Part shown: positions 32,782 through 40,350 of the stretch, in pieces
Layout of the letters: each line of letters opens with the position of its first letter
How positions within the stretch are numbered: the first letter of the stretch is position 1
NCBI RefSeq assembly: GCF_014230055.1
Contig: NZ_JACHVA010000082.1
Location: 1-64,000 of the forward strand
DNA length: 64,000 nt
Direction: 5' to 3'
Source of the DNA: Puniceicoccus vermicola
Lineage (GTDB): Bacteria; Verrucomicrobiota; Verrucomicrobiia; Opitutales; Puniceicoccaceae
Made by a program: the position numbers and the translations under genes
Notes under the pieces: model-generated
Database searches by the model: none
What the model was told of the DNA's origin: nothing
The model's input: the letters and a program-made list of their open reading frames with translations, nothing else

Positions 32782-33882
32782 GTGAGGATTTTGGCCATTC
32801 AGGACTACCTCCGAGTCGGTGGCACGGAGTCTCAGTTTCTCGACCTCACGGCCCGCTGGTCCGACGAGGGCCACGAGGTGCAGCGCCTCGTATTTCGCCG
32901 TGGGGGTGGCCTGTTCCCTCAGAGCCAGACTCGAGGACCAGCCCCCGAGTTCCTCCAGCCTTTCTCCACACCGTGGAACTGGTGGTCTCCGGGCCTCATG
33001 CGGGCGATTCGAAAGTTTCAGCCCGAGCGAGTCATCGCTTTTGGACGCAATGCCCACTGGTCTCTCGGGCGCAAGTTCCGCCAGGAGAGGATACACGGTC
33101 TCGTTGCCACCATGCGGACGGGGCGACCCTTGCCGGGAGGGTATCGGCGCGTTCTTGCCTCTGCCGAAGCGGTGGTCACCAACAGCGCTTTTGCCAGCCG
33201 CCTCGCTGAAAAAGAGGGAGCCGCGGCGGACCGAGTGCGTGTCATCGAGAATGGCTGTCGTCTTGCCGGAATCCCTTTGCCGAGTCGTCGAGAAGCCCGC
33301 GACGACCTTGGAGTCGGGGAGGACGAATGTTTCCTTCTCTGCCTCGGTTCTTTCGTGCCCGGTAAGGCTCAGAATCGTTTTCTAAAGATCTGGCAAGAAG
33401 TGGATCCGCAGGCCCGGAAGCGAATCCGTCTCTGGTTCGTCGGCGACGGCCCTCGCCGCTCTGCAGTGGAGTCAGCTTTTCAATCGCTTCCCGACGCTAA
33501 CCGAGTTCGCTTTTGGGGAAGTCGTAGTGATCCGGAGAAATTCCTCGCAGCTGCTGACGGATTGGCCTCTGTCTCCCAGGAAGAATCCTCGCCAAACGCC
33601 CTTGTCGAAGGCCTCTGGTCTGGCGTTCCCGTCGTAGCCACCCGCTGTGCCGGGGTCGAAGAACTGGTAAGTGAAGAGGCGGGTGGATGCCTCCTCGAAG
33701 ATTCGCCGGAAGGAGAGACCCAACTCGCGGCTTGGATCAGTAGTTTGCCCGGCAACGCCTCGAGCCTCAAAGCCAGGTCCGAAAAATACCAGTCCCAAGC
33801 CCAATCACGCTTCGACCCGACGATCCGAGCCCGAGAATACCTAAATCTATTTCAATCGCTCGGGAGATTCCCGTCCCTTTGA
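32782..33882 (+). CDS. GT4-family glycosyltransferase
   Basis: A 366-residue GT-B enzyme starting at GTG 32782 (RILAIQDYLRVGGTESQFLD). The C-terminal domain has LCLGSFVPGKAQNRFLK, RLWFVGDGPRR and the ExxxxxxxE-like nucleotide-sugar block SQEESSPNALVEGLWSGVPV. The N-terminal G-G-T-E motif is typical of GT4. It probably adds a sugar to an envelope glycan or glycolipid. A degenerate copy of its second half lies at 36445-36778. The frame to the left of 32782 overlaps the SDR gene and is a shadow. Confidence 0.87.
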   Translation: MRILAIQDYLRVGGTESQFLDLTARWSDEGHEVQRLVFRRGGGLFPQSQTRGPAPEFLQPFSTPWNWWSPGLMRAIRKFQPERVIAFGRNAHWSLGRKFRQERIHGLVATMRTGRPLPGGYRRVLASAEAVVTNSAFASRLAEKEGAAADRVRVIENGCRLAGIPLPSRREARDDLGVGEDECFLLCLGSFVPGKAQNRFLKIWQEVDPQARKRIRLWFVGDGPRRSAVESAFQSLPDANRVRFWGSRSDPEKFLAAADGLASVSQEESSPNALVEGLWSGVPVVATRCAGVEELVSEEAGGCLLEDSPEGETQLAAWISSLPGNASSLKARSEKYQSQAQSRFDPTIRAREYLNLFQSLGRFPSL

Positions 33883-33978
33883 TCCATTGGCCTCCCGGTA
33901 GGCGCCAACCCTTTTCGCCTCGATTCACTCTTTCTGTGGCCGACTCTGCGTCGTACTGGCAAAGAGTGATCGTTCGGA

Positions 33979-34539
33979 TTAGGGAGTCGGAAGACTTTTC
34001 TGGGGCTGGTCCCTCCAAGTCGACCACCGGGAACGTTGGTCCTGAAGGTTCAAATCGAATTGGGCTCGTAGGGCCTTCCGACGTTTTTCGAGTTTTTCTT
34101 TTTCGGGAGATTTGAGATCGGAGTCGGAAAGTTGTTCTTCGAGCTCTTGTAGATCCATTTGGATGAGTTGGTTGGCTTCGAGGCGTTCCGTCGTGGATTC
34201 TTGCAATCGAAGACGCATAAATGTCCGAGCAAATGATTTCTCGACCTCATCCGGATATTTTCCGATGCCGAAAAGGAGTATTTCCCCCCGGTTGGGATAA
34301 ACTTGAATTTCGAGGATATTGAACAGGTTTTGGGGCACAGGACTCTGGGTCGTCTCCTCCAGGTGCTCGTAGACCGCCTTCTGGAAGTCGTTTTCGAAGA
34401 TCATCGCGAACCCTTCCGTAAGTGCGAGGGAGTCCTCCTCCGAGGCCGGATCGAAATTCTCCATCTTCAGAAAGGTTTTCGAGAACAACGAAGCCGTTAG
34501 GAAGAAAATGAGAGGGAGGGCAGGGAAGAGGATTTTCAT
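33979..34539 (-). CDS. Secreted or anchored hypothetical protein
   Basis: A 186-residue protein with an N-terminal signal/anchor (MKILFPALPLIFFLTASLFS), a strand-helix middle (LFNILEIQVYPNRGEILLFG) and a long charged helix (about 120-170, QELEEQLSDSDLKSPEKEKL). No lipobox was seen. No family was recognised. Confidence 0.6.
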   Translation of the reverse strand: MKILFPALPLIFFLTASLFSKTFLKMENFDPASEEDSLALTEGFAMIFENDFQKAVYEHLEETTQSPVPQNLFNILEIQVYPNRGEILLFGIGKYPDEVEKSFARTFMRLRLQESTTERLEANQLIQMDLQELEEQLSDSDLKSPEKEKLEKRRKALRAQFDLNLQDQRSRWSTWRDQPQKSLPTP

Positions 34540-34627
34540 TTAGACAGATTTGTTCTGTATCCGGTGCATGTCAATCAAGGCTCGTTTTTGTAGTGGGGTC
34601 TTCGCCATCCGATTCACTCCACACCGG

Positions 34628-35002
34628 TCAATCCTCGGGCAATAGCGAATGATGCTCAAGGAATCGATAGAACGGATGCTCTTTGATCCCGTCGGGGGTG
34701 GGGAATCCGAAGTGGAGGCCGCACTCGGGGCAGTCGAGGGATTTGGGAACGGTCGTCCCGCAGGCCGGGCAGGTCCCCTCGAACGGTTCTTGGGTCCCGC
34801 CACTTATCGAGAAGTAATCCATCAGGAGAGCGCAGGTATCGATAAAATCCTCGTCATGGACGACTAGAAAATACTCGGTCGTTCCGCCGATCGCGGACGC
34901 TCCCATACTGACCCCTTCAAGGTCGAAGGGGATATCTTCCCCTTGAAGCAATTGGATCAGACCCTCTAGTTCCGTAACGGCAAATCGGGGAATCTTTTTC
35001 AT
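34628..35002 (-). CDS. Small protein with C-terminal zinc ribbon
   Basis: A 124-residue protein. The first 70 residues are an alpha-beta unit (FAVTELEGLIQLLQGEDIPF, YFLVVHDEDFIDTC). Then CPACGTTVPKSLDCPECG gives a Cys4 zinc ribbon at about 79-95. It overlaps the membrane-protein gene upstream by 4 bases. It could bind nucleic acid or a partner; the role is unknown. Confidence 0.65.
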   Translation of the reverse strand: MKKIPRFAVTELEGLIQLLQGEDIPFDLEGVSMGASAIGGTTEYFLVVHDEDFIDTCALLMDYFSISGGTQEPFEGTCPACGTTVPKSLDCPECGLHFGFPTPDGIKEHPFYRFLEHHSLLPED

Positions 35003-35376
35003 GATTCTGAAGTGTCGTCTCGGGATTTTCTAGGGCCTATCGTTCTCAGTAGTTTTACAATTATTCCCGATAAAAAAAGTATGGAAACGATGATTATCCA
35101 CTTTTCTTCCTCCTTCAATATGGCAGTGACGATGCAGTAGGAGAAGGCGAGGGAAAAGAAAAACAGAGTAGACCAAAAGATTTTCGGCGAGTTTCTTTGA
35201 GTGAACCTTCTTTCTCCGATTTGAGGCCCGTTTCTGGGTGACCCAAACCGTAGGCTCCAATCGACAAAACCTCGTTTTACTGTATTCACCATGAAGTAGA
35301 AAAGGAACGTAGCGATCAGCAGATGCGCGATTTCATTCCATGGAGAGGGAAAATCGGATGGTGAGATTTGGTCCAT
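34999..35376 (-). CDS. Hypothetical membrane protein, three helices
   Basis: A 125-residue protein with predicted membrane helices at about 16-33 (IAHLLIATFLFYFMVNTV), 67-87 (IFWSTLFFFSLAFSYCIVTA) and 94-111 (IIIVSILFLSGIIVKLL). Its stop overlaps the zinc-ribbon gene by 4 bases, so the two are co-translated. Confidence 0.6.
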   Translation of the reverse strand: MDQISPSDFPSPWNEIAHLLIATFLFYFMVNTVKRGFVDWSLRFGSPRNGPQIGERRFTQRNSPKIFWSTLFFFSLAFSYCIVTAILKEEEKWIIIVSILFLSGIIVKLLRTIGPRKSRDDTSES

Positions 35377-35495
35377 TTGTAGGCGCTATCGTTTTTGGAG
35401 TCTTGGTTTCAAGACTCTTTGAGTTTCGATATCACCGCTGAGGAGAAAATGAGTCCATGTGCCATATTTATCTGAAGGAAAAGTCGAGGCTGGAG

Positions 35496-35672
35496 TCAGT
35501 TTCTTTTTGTGAGTTTTCGACTGATCGATGAGCTTGCATAGGAAAGCAGTGATACCGTCAGGAAAATCCAGAGCGGGGATGTGAGAATTAGCCCGAATAC
35601 AAAGACCATCAGAAGAGGACCGAGCACAAACATCCAAATAATAAGCCAAGCGCTGTAGAGTCCTTCTGCCAT
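35496..35672 (-). CDS. 58-residue membrane protein
   Basis: ATG 35672 to TGA 35496 encodes MAEGLYSAWLIIWMFVLGPL, then LLMVFVFGLIL, a turn TSP, a second helix LWIFLTVSLLSYA and a basic end SRKLTKRN. Two clear membrane helices with a positive tail suggest a real gene. A 97-codon ORF in another frame over the same region has no such features and is rejected. It starts 7 bases after the DUF4259 stop. Confidence 0.55.
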   Translation of the reverse strand: MAEGLYSAWLIIWMFVLGPLLMVFVFGLILTSPLWIFLTVSLLSYASSSISRKLTKRN

Positions 35673-35679
35673 ATCTCAC

Positions 35680-36138
35680 TTATTTGCGCGATGCCGGTGA
35701 CCACGGCAGAAGCTCGAGTCGCTCTCGAAGATCCTCGACGGTCGTCTTCCAGCGCTCGAAATCATCGCTCTCCTCCCAGCAATCCTTTAGGTTTGAGTTC
35801 GCCAATATTGCTTCAATGGCCGCCAGAGCTCTTGTCGTTGTATCTGGAGCCAAGTGAATCTTGGGAATGGTTTTCAACTCTTCAGGATTCGAATTTGCTG
35901 GATGGCCAGAGATGGTGGCAACGACTTCTCCAGCGGCCAATACCTCATCTCCTTCGAGTTCCTCCGTAAACTTCTCAGGCTTCTTTCCCATTAATCTCCC
36001 CATCAGGCTTGGCTGGATATACGTGGTCTCTGCTGAGAAAGCTTCGAGGATCTTCTTCTCCGATGGGGCGTCGAGAAAATCGTCAAGCCAATCCAATGCT
36101 CCGTCGTTCTCGAATGTGTTAAAGCCCCAAGCCCCCAT
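35680..36138 (-). CDS. DUF4259 domain protein
   Basis: A 152-residue protein that starts with MGAWGFNTFENDGALDWLDD, the hallmark of DUF4259 (M-G-A-W-G-x-G-x-F-E-N-D-D-A-x-D-W). The start at 36138 is preferred over 36183 because the hallmark is N-terminal. The rest is helical with SGHPANSNPEELKTIPK near the middle. The function is unknown; relatives are scattered in many bacteria, sometimes near immunity-type genes. Confidence 0.78.
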   Translation of the reverse strand: MGAWGFNTFENDGALDWLDDFLDAPSEKKILEAFSAETTYIQPSLMGRLMGKKPEKFTEELEGDEVLAAGEVVATISGHPANSNPEELKTIPKIHLAPDTTTRALAAIEAILANSNLKDCWEESDDFERWKTTVEDLRERLELLPWSPASRK

Positions 36139-36444
36139 GATGTTTTTTGTGTTTTTGGATGAAGGGTGCGGCAGCAAGTCCAAGTGCGATCCCTCTGTTC
36201 TTTCTCACGCCATTCACTATATTTTGTTTTTCCCCCGACGGCTTCGTGGGGGAATTCTTGAAAGGCATTGTGGGCGGATGATGGAGGCGGAGCAATGACT
36301 TTTGCTCTGGGATACGGGACCTTTCAAATTGCCGCCTCGCTCAGACTCATTTCCCATCCCGCCATAACTATCAAAACTTCCTAAATTCGGTATTAGAGAC
36401 CCATGAGTTGAGAGTGTTTTAGGAGGAGGAGATGAGCTGTGGCG
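36139..36444. other. Intergenic region without recognised gene
   Basis: Between the DUF4259 gene and the glycosyltransferase remnant. A GC-rich hairpin at about 36232-36252 (CCCCCGACGGCTTCGTGGGGG) stands out but has no T run on the correct side of either strand. I see no supported ORF or RNA. Confidence 0.4.
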
Positions 36445-36778
36445 GAACGAGCTAGCGTCATCGAGAACGGATGCCGCAATCGCTGGAGTGCCTCTGCCAA
36501 GGCTTATGGAAGCCCGGAGGTGAATTCGTCTCTGGTTCGTGGGCGATGTTCCCCGAGGAGCTATCGTTGAGTCGGCCTCTCAATGGCCTCCCGACGCTGA
36601 CCGAGTTTGCTTTCTGGGCCGTCTCAGTGGCCCGGAAAAGTTCTTCGCTACCGACGACAGAATGGTCTCTGTCTTCTAGTAGCAATCCTCCTCAGATGCT
36701 ACGGTCGAAGGGCACTCGTTCGTCCCGCTACGCGCCGTGACGGGGGACGAACTTGATATCCTGGAGAACCGGGAGACG
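36445..36778 (+). pseudogene. Degenerate fragment of a GT4 glycosyltransferase
   Basis: The sequence follows 33238-33720 of the intact GT4 gene with many substitutions. Shared stretches include GTCATCGAGAA, CGTCTCTGGTTCGT, TCCCGACGCT and ACCGAGTT, plus a CTCTGTCT block. About 130 bases present in the intact gene are missing after about 36525, the frame is broken and stops occur. The remnant ends two bases before the znuA-like stop. It probably arose by duplication of this gene or of a close relative. Confidence 0.72.
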
Positions 36779-36779
36779 A

Positions 36780-37811
36780 TTACGAGGAGCTGTTCTGCCA
36801 ACCGTCGACGATCGCATTAACGTTTGACCGCATCATGTAGAGATACCCTTCTCCGGATGGGAGGCCGTTCCCGTCGGAGAAGAGGGGGGCACCGACCTGG
36901 AGGCCAGCTTCCTTTGCGATCGTTTCCAGAGCCTTGGGATTGCTTCCGTATTCAGGAAACAAAACGGTTACGTTTTCCTCGCCGAAGTAAGAAATGATTT
37001 CGGCCAGCCCTCTTGGCGACGGGGTGTCTTCCCGGTTTAGGCCTTGGATGGCAACTGCAGTCAGATCATACTTGCGGCAGAGGTAGCCAAAGGCGAGGTG
37101 AGAGGTTGCGAGCTCGCGTTCGGACGGAGGAAATTCCGCGAAGCGAGACTCGATCCAATTGTCGAGGGTGCGGAGTGTTTTTGCATAGGCTTTGGCATTC
37201 TCTTCGTAGAACTCCGCATTCTCCGGGTCGAGATCACCAAACTGATCCGCTAGCTCATAGGCCGCCCGTCGCATGTTGTCGGGATCGTGCCACCAGTGTG
37301 GATCGATGATGCCTGTATGGCGGTGGTGAGCACAGCAGGGCGCAAGGTTCCCATCTGCGGCTACGAGTGAATGAACGCCTCGTCCCACTTCGAAGATCTC
37401 CTGATTGGGCTGGAGAGCGTCGGCTAGCTTCGGGAGGTAGTTGGATTCCAGTCCCTTCCCGGAGGCAAGAATGATGGGGGCGTCGGCTATCGCCTCAAAG
37501 GTTCTCGGACTGGGATCGAATACATGAGGATTGTCTTCCGGGCCGATGAGCTCGATGACCGTGACCCGATCCTGCCCGACTTGACGGGCAAGATCGGCCA
37601 TAAGAGGATGAAGGCTCGCTACCTCCAAGGCGCTGGCGGCAGCGGGGAGCAACGCTGCTCCCAGGATCGCTGAGCGCAGGAGGGACAGTCGATGACTACG
37701 CAGTCGGAGCGCGCTTTGAATGCGCCCGAGGAGAAGAGCCGGTTTGGTCAGAGAAGGTAGATCAAGCATGGTTTGGATGGTTGACGTTTCAGTGGTAATT
37801 CGGGATTCCAT
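36780..37811 (-). CDS. Zinc ABC transporter substrate-binding protein, ZnuA-like
   Basis: A 343-residue periplasmic metal-binding protein. The family body runs from about ALEVASLHPLMADLARQVGQ, through GPEDNPHVFDPSPRTF, a His loop (CCAHHRHTG), PHWWHDPDNM, ATSHLAFGYLCRKY and TVLFPEYGSNPKAL. These supply the usual His/His/His and Asp/Glu ligands. ATG 37811 overlaps the stop of the upstream gene (TAATG), so the pair is translationally coupled. The N-terminus is longer than a usual signal peptide; Met at 37769 is an alternative. The cognate permease and ATPase are not in the window. Confidence 0.85.
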   Translation of the reverse strand: MESRITTETSTIQTMLDLPSLTKPALLLGRIQSALRLRSHRLSLLRSAILGAALLPAAASALEVASLHPLMADLARQVGQDRVTVIELIGPEDNPHVFDPSPRTFEAIADAPIILASGKGLESNYLPKLADALQPNQEIFEVGRGVHSLVAADGNLAPCCAHHRHTGIIDPHWWHDPDNMRRAAYELADQFGDLDPENAEFYEENAKAYAKTLRTLDNWIESRFAEFPPSERELATSHLAFGYLCRKYDLTAVAIQGLNREDTPSPRGLAEIISYFGEENVTVLFPEYGSNPKALETIAKEAGLQVGAPLFSDGNGLPSGEGYLYMMRSNVNAIVDGWQNSSS

Positions 37812-39139
37812 TAGTGGGAGCCCCAAGCGATGCCCAATTGCAGCCAGATGGAGCTCTCTTCCTGCGAGGGGAGGACGTCATAGTTGTATTGGAGACGGAG
37901 GGAGATGTTGCGTTCTTCGTTTGCCCACCAGGTCACGGCTGGAGAAAAGCGCCAGCGTTCGTCGATCTCAGCTTTGGAATCGCCGGAGACATAGCCAATG
38001 CGGCCTCCCAGGTCCCAGCGAAAGGAGGGAGAGTAAATCGCTTCGGCTAGGAAACCAAAATCGGTTCCGGATCCTTCTTCTCCGTGTTCATCATGCTCAT
38101 CGTGGTCGTGATCCTCCTCATCGTGCTCTTCGCCCTCATGATCTTCTTCGTCGTGATCGTGCTCTTCCTCGTCAGCATGATCATGCTCGTCGTGGTCATG
38201 TCCACTTTCGGAAAGTGTCCAGGATCGACCAAAAAGCTCAAGGGAGCTTCGGAAGCGAGCGCCACCGGGTTCATATCCGTTCTCGAGCCATTCGTAGGCG
38301 ATTCCGGTTGCGTATACGACCGAGGGTCCCCCGGACGGGTTGTCGCCCATGGCAATAGAGGCGTGGGAACCCCAACGGTGGAAGTCATCTTGATTCCAGG
38401 GCACGAAAAGGCGGGTCGAGGCGGTGAGTCCGTCAAAGAGAAGCTCTTCGTCTCCGGAGTGTTCATGGCCTTCATCGTGATCGTGCTCTTCCTCTTCGCC
38501 ATGGTCGTGGTCGCCGTGATCGTGGTCATGTGCGACGTTCTGGCCGAGAGAGAAGGAGAGGTTTGCTCCCCAGCGGCTGGGAATGTCGAATTGAGCCGAG
38601 ACACCGTCGGTGCGCAAACCGTGGTCGCCAAGGAAGCGTCCGTAGGCGAGAGGCATATCGATGAAGTCCCAGCCGTGGAGGTGGGTTTGATTTCGGAAAC
38701 CAAATGCATTCAGGTATCGGCCTCCACGGAGATTCAATCCGGGAAGCTCGTAGATTCCATAGCCTTCCTCAAATTCACCGTCCAGGCGGTTGTTCGCTTC
38801 GTCTTCGTAAACGTTGTAAACAGCGGCCGCGCCCAAGCCGTTTTGAAATTCAAGAAGACCGGAGAACTCCAACCCCTGTAATGAAAGTCCATTTCGATAG
38901 GGGTCGTGGGCTCCTACTTCGAGTTCTCCCGGGTCAGAAACCGTGCTGTCCCCAGCGACACCGTTCAGAAAGACCGCCGGACGGAACGTCGCGAACCCGT
39001 CGAAAAAGTTGATGGTCAGGTTTTCCCCCGTTTTCCAGCTCTCAGTCTCGACTGTGACTGATGATTCCCCTGAGAGAGGAAGGGCTGCGGGCAGGAATAC
39101 TGCGGCGGAAGATAGAAGATGTTTTAGAGTTGGTTTCAT
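37811..39139 (-). CDS. Outer-membrane beta-barrel with His-rich loops, zinc-uptake candidate
   Basis: A 442-residue protein with a signal peptide (LLSSAAVFLPAALPLSGES) and porin-like strands of alternating residues, ending in an aromatic strand (IWLQLGIAWGSH). Two loops are extraordinarily rich in His, Asp and Glu: about 204-228 (HDHDHGDHDHGEEEEHDHDE) and about 312-358. They could bind many zinc ions at the cell surface or in the channel. The tight coupling to a ZnuA-like gene supports zinc or a similar divalent metal. A hydrophobic plus-strand ORF opposite the His codons is a shadow. Confidence 0.75.
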   Translation of the reverse strand: MKPTLKHLLSSAAVFLPAALPLSGESSVTVETESWKTGENLTINFFDGFATFRPAVFLNGVAGDSTVSDPGELEVGAHDPYRNGLSLQGLEFSGLLEFQNGLGAAAVYNVYEDEANNRLDGEFEEGYGIYELPGLNLRGGRYLNAFGFRNQTHLHGWDFIDMPLAYGRFLGDHGLRTDGVSAQFDIPSRWGANLSFSLGQNVAHDHDHGDHDHGEEEEHDHDEGHEHSGDEELLFDGLTASTRLFVPWNQDDFHRWGSHASIAMGDNPSGGPSVVYATGIAYEWLENGYEPGGARFRSSLELFGRSWTLSESGHDHDEHDHADEEEHDHDEEDHEGEEHDEEDHDHDEHDEHGEEGSGTDFGFLAEAIYSPSFRWDLGGRIGYVSGDSKAEIDERWRFSPAVTWWANEERNISLRLQYNYDVLPSQEESSIWLQLGIAWGSH

Positions 39140-39431
39140 GATGGATTGTTTCGGCTCAGGTAGATCAGATTTTTGCCTAAATGAAAGACACTAACAACAA
39201 GAGCTCGTGAAGCGGAAGCAATTTCTGAACCATTTTTCAATCCCTTGGTTTTCTCGAGTGCCGCAAGCCTCCGGCTTTGTATTCGTTCCCTTTGGGTCGG
39301 GAACGGAGGAGTGTATCCAATGTACCCAAGGCCCGAGCAGGGTCGGTGCGCAGAGTTCTTTCGCCGAACCGGAGGGATGTCGCCACTTTTCCCCTTGCTC
39401 GGGGATTTGCCCAATTCTACCGTCGGCCCTT

Positions 39432-40301
39432 ATGTGTTCTCGGCTTTTGGGTATCCTGATGTGTGTTATTTTCACGGGGCTTTCGTACGTGAGTGCGGGT
39501 TCGCGTTTTCAGGATTCGCTGCACGAGTTGGAGTCGGTGAATGATTGTCGGATTGGGGTTGCGGTTCTCGATGCGGGGGACGGACGTCGTTGGGGCTATC
39601 ACGCGAACGAGCGGTTTGCCATGGCGAGCACCTTTAAGGCGTTGCTCGCCGGGGTTGTCTTGGCACGGGTCGATGCCGGTCAGGAAGACTTGGAGAGGAT
39701 CGTTTCCTATGATGAGTCGGATCTGCTCTCCTACGCGCCGGTGACGAGCCAGAATTTGAAAGACGGTGCGGGGGGCATGACCGTTTCGGACCTTTGTCAG
39801 GCTGCCGTGGTTTGGAGTGACAATACGGCGGCGAATCTTTTGCTGATCTCGATCGGTGGACCGGAGGGGTTCACCGAGTCTCTGCGAGAGTCGGGAGATC
39901 CGACGACGCGGTTGGACCGGATGGAGCCGGATTTGAATACGAACGAGCCGGGTGATGATCGGGATACGACTACCCCCGTAGCCATGGTCGATTCCCTCGA
40001 AAGATTTCTCGTCGGAGCGATCTTGTCGGAAGACTCCCAAGACCTTTTGGCCCAGTGGATGATTAATTGTGAAACCGGACGTCAGAAACTGCGGGCTGGT
40101 TTGGACGATTCTTGGAAGGTCGGAGATAAGACCGGTTCTGGGGCGCGGGGTGCGAGTAACGATGTGGCGATCGCGTGGCCCCCAGGTCGTGACTCGATTC
40201 TCATCGCAGTTTTCCTTTCCGGGCCGGGGATCGAGCGCGACGAACAAAACGCGATCATTGCTCAGGTTGGGCAGATCATTACGGCGGAGCTTGCGGAATG
40301 A
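39432..40301 (+). CDS. Class A (serine) beta-lactamase
   Basis: A 289-residue periplasmic enzyme; ATG 39432 gives a signal peptide (LLGILMCVIFTGLSYVSAGS). All class A elements are present: S66-T-F-K69, S129-D-N131, E165 in EPDLNTNE (Glu general base and Asn), and K233-T-G in DKTGSGARG. It should open beta-lactam rings, though the spectrum cannot be judged. An in-frame extension to 39207 has no family likeness. The 292-base gap upstream holds no recognised feature. It is chromosomal, with no resistance cassette around it. Confidence 0.88.
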   Translation: MCSRLLGILMCVIFTGLSYVSAGSRFQDSLHELESVNDCRIGVAVLDAGDGRRWGYHANERFAMASTFKALLAGVVLARVDAGQEDLERIVSYDESDLLSYAPVTSQNLKDGAGGMTVSDLCQAAVVWSDNTAANLLLISIGGPEGFTESLRESGDPTTRLDRMEPDLNTNEPGDDRDTTTPVAMVDSLERFLVGAILSEDSQDLLAQWMINCETGRQKLRAGLDDSWKVGDKTGSGARGASNDVAIAWPPGRDSILIAVFLSGPGIERDEQNAIIAQVGQIITAELAE

Positions 40302-40350
40302 GCGATTTCGGCGTCAGCAAAAGGATGTCGTCTGACGGGAGGATCGGCTC

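Noticed and set aside
35386-35679. 97-codon minus-strand ORF
   Set aside because: Another frame of the same region encodes a two-helix membrane protein with a start close behind the DUF4259 stop. The 97-codon frame has no such pattern and is Arg/Ser-rich.
36232-36252. GC-rich hairpin as an intrinsic terminator
   Set aside because: The T run lies before, not after, the stem on the plus strand, and only A residues follow on the minus strand.
38084-38881. Plus-strand ORF of 265 codons with long Val/Ile/Met/Leu runs that look like membrane helices
   Set aside because: It is the antisense of the His/Asp/Glu codons of the beta-barrel gene: CAT/GAT/GAG on one strand read as ATG/ATC/CTC on the other. 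The hydrophobic runs are an artefact.
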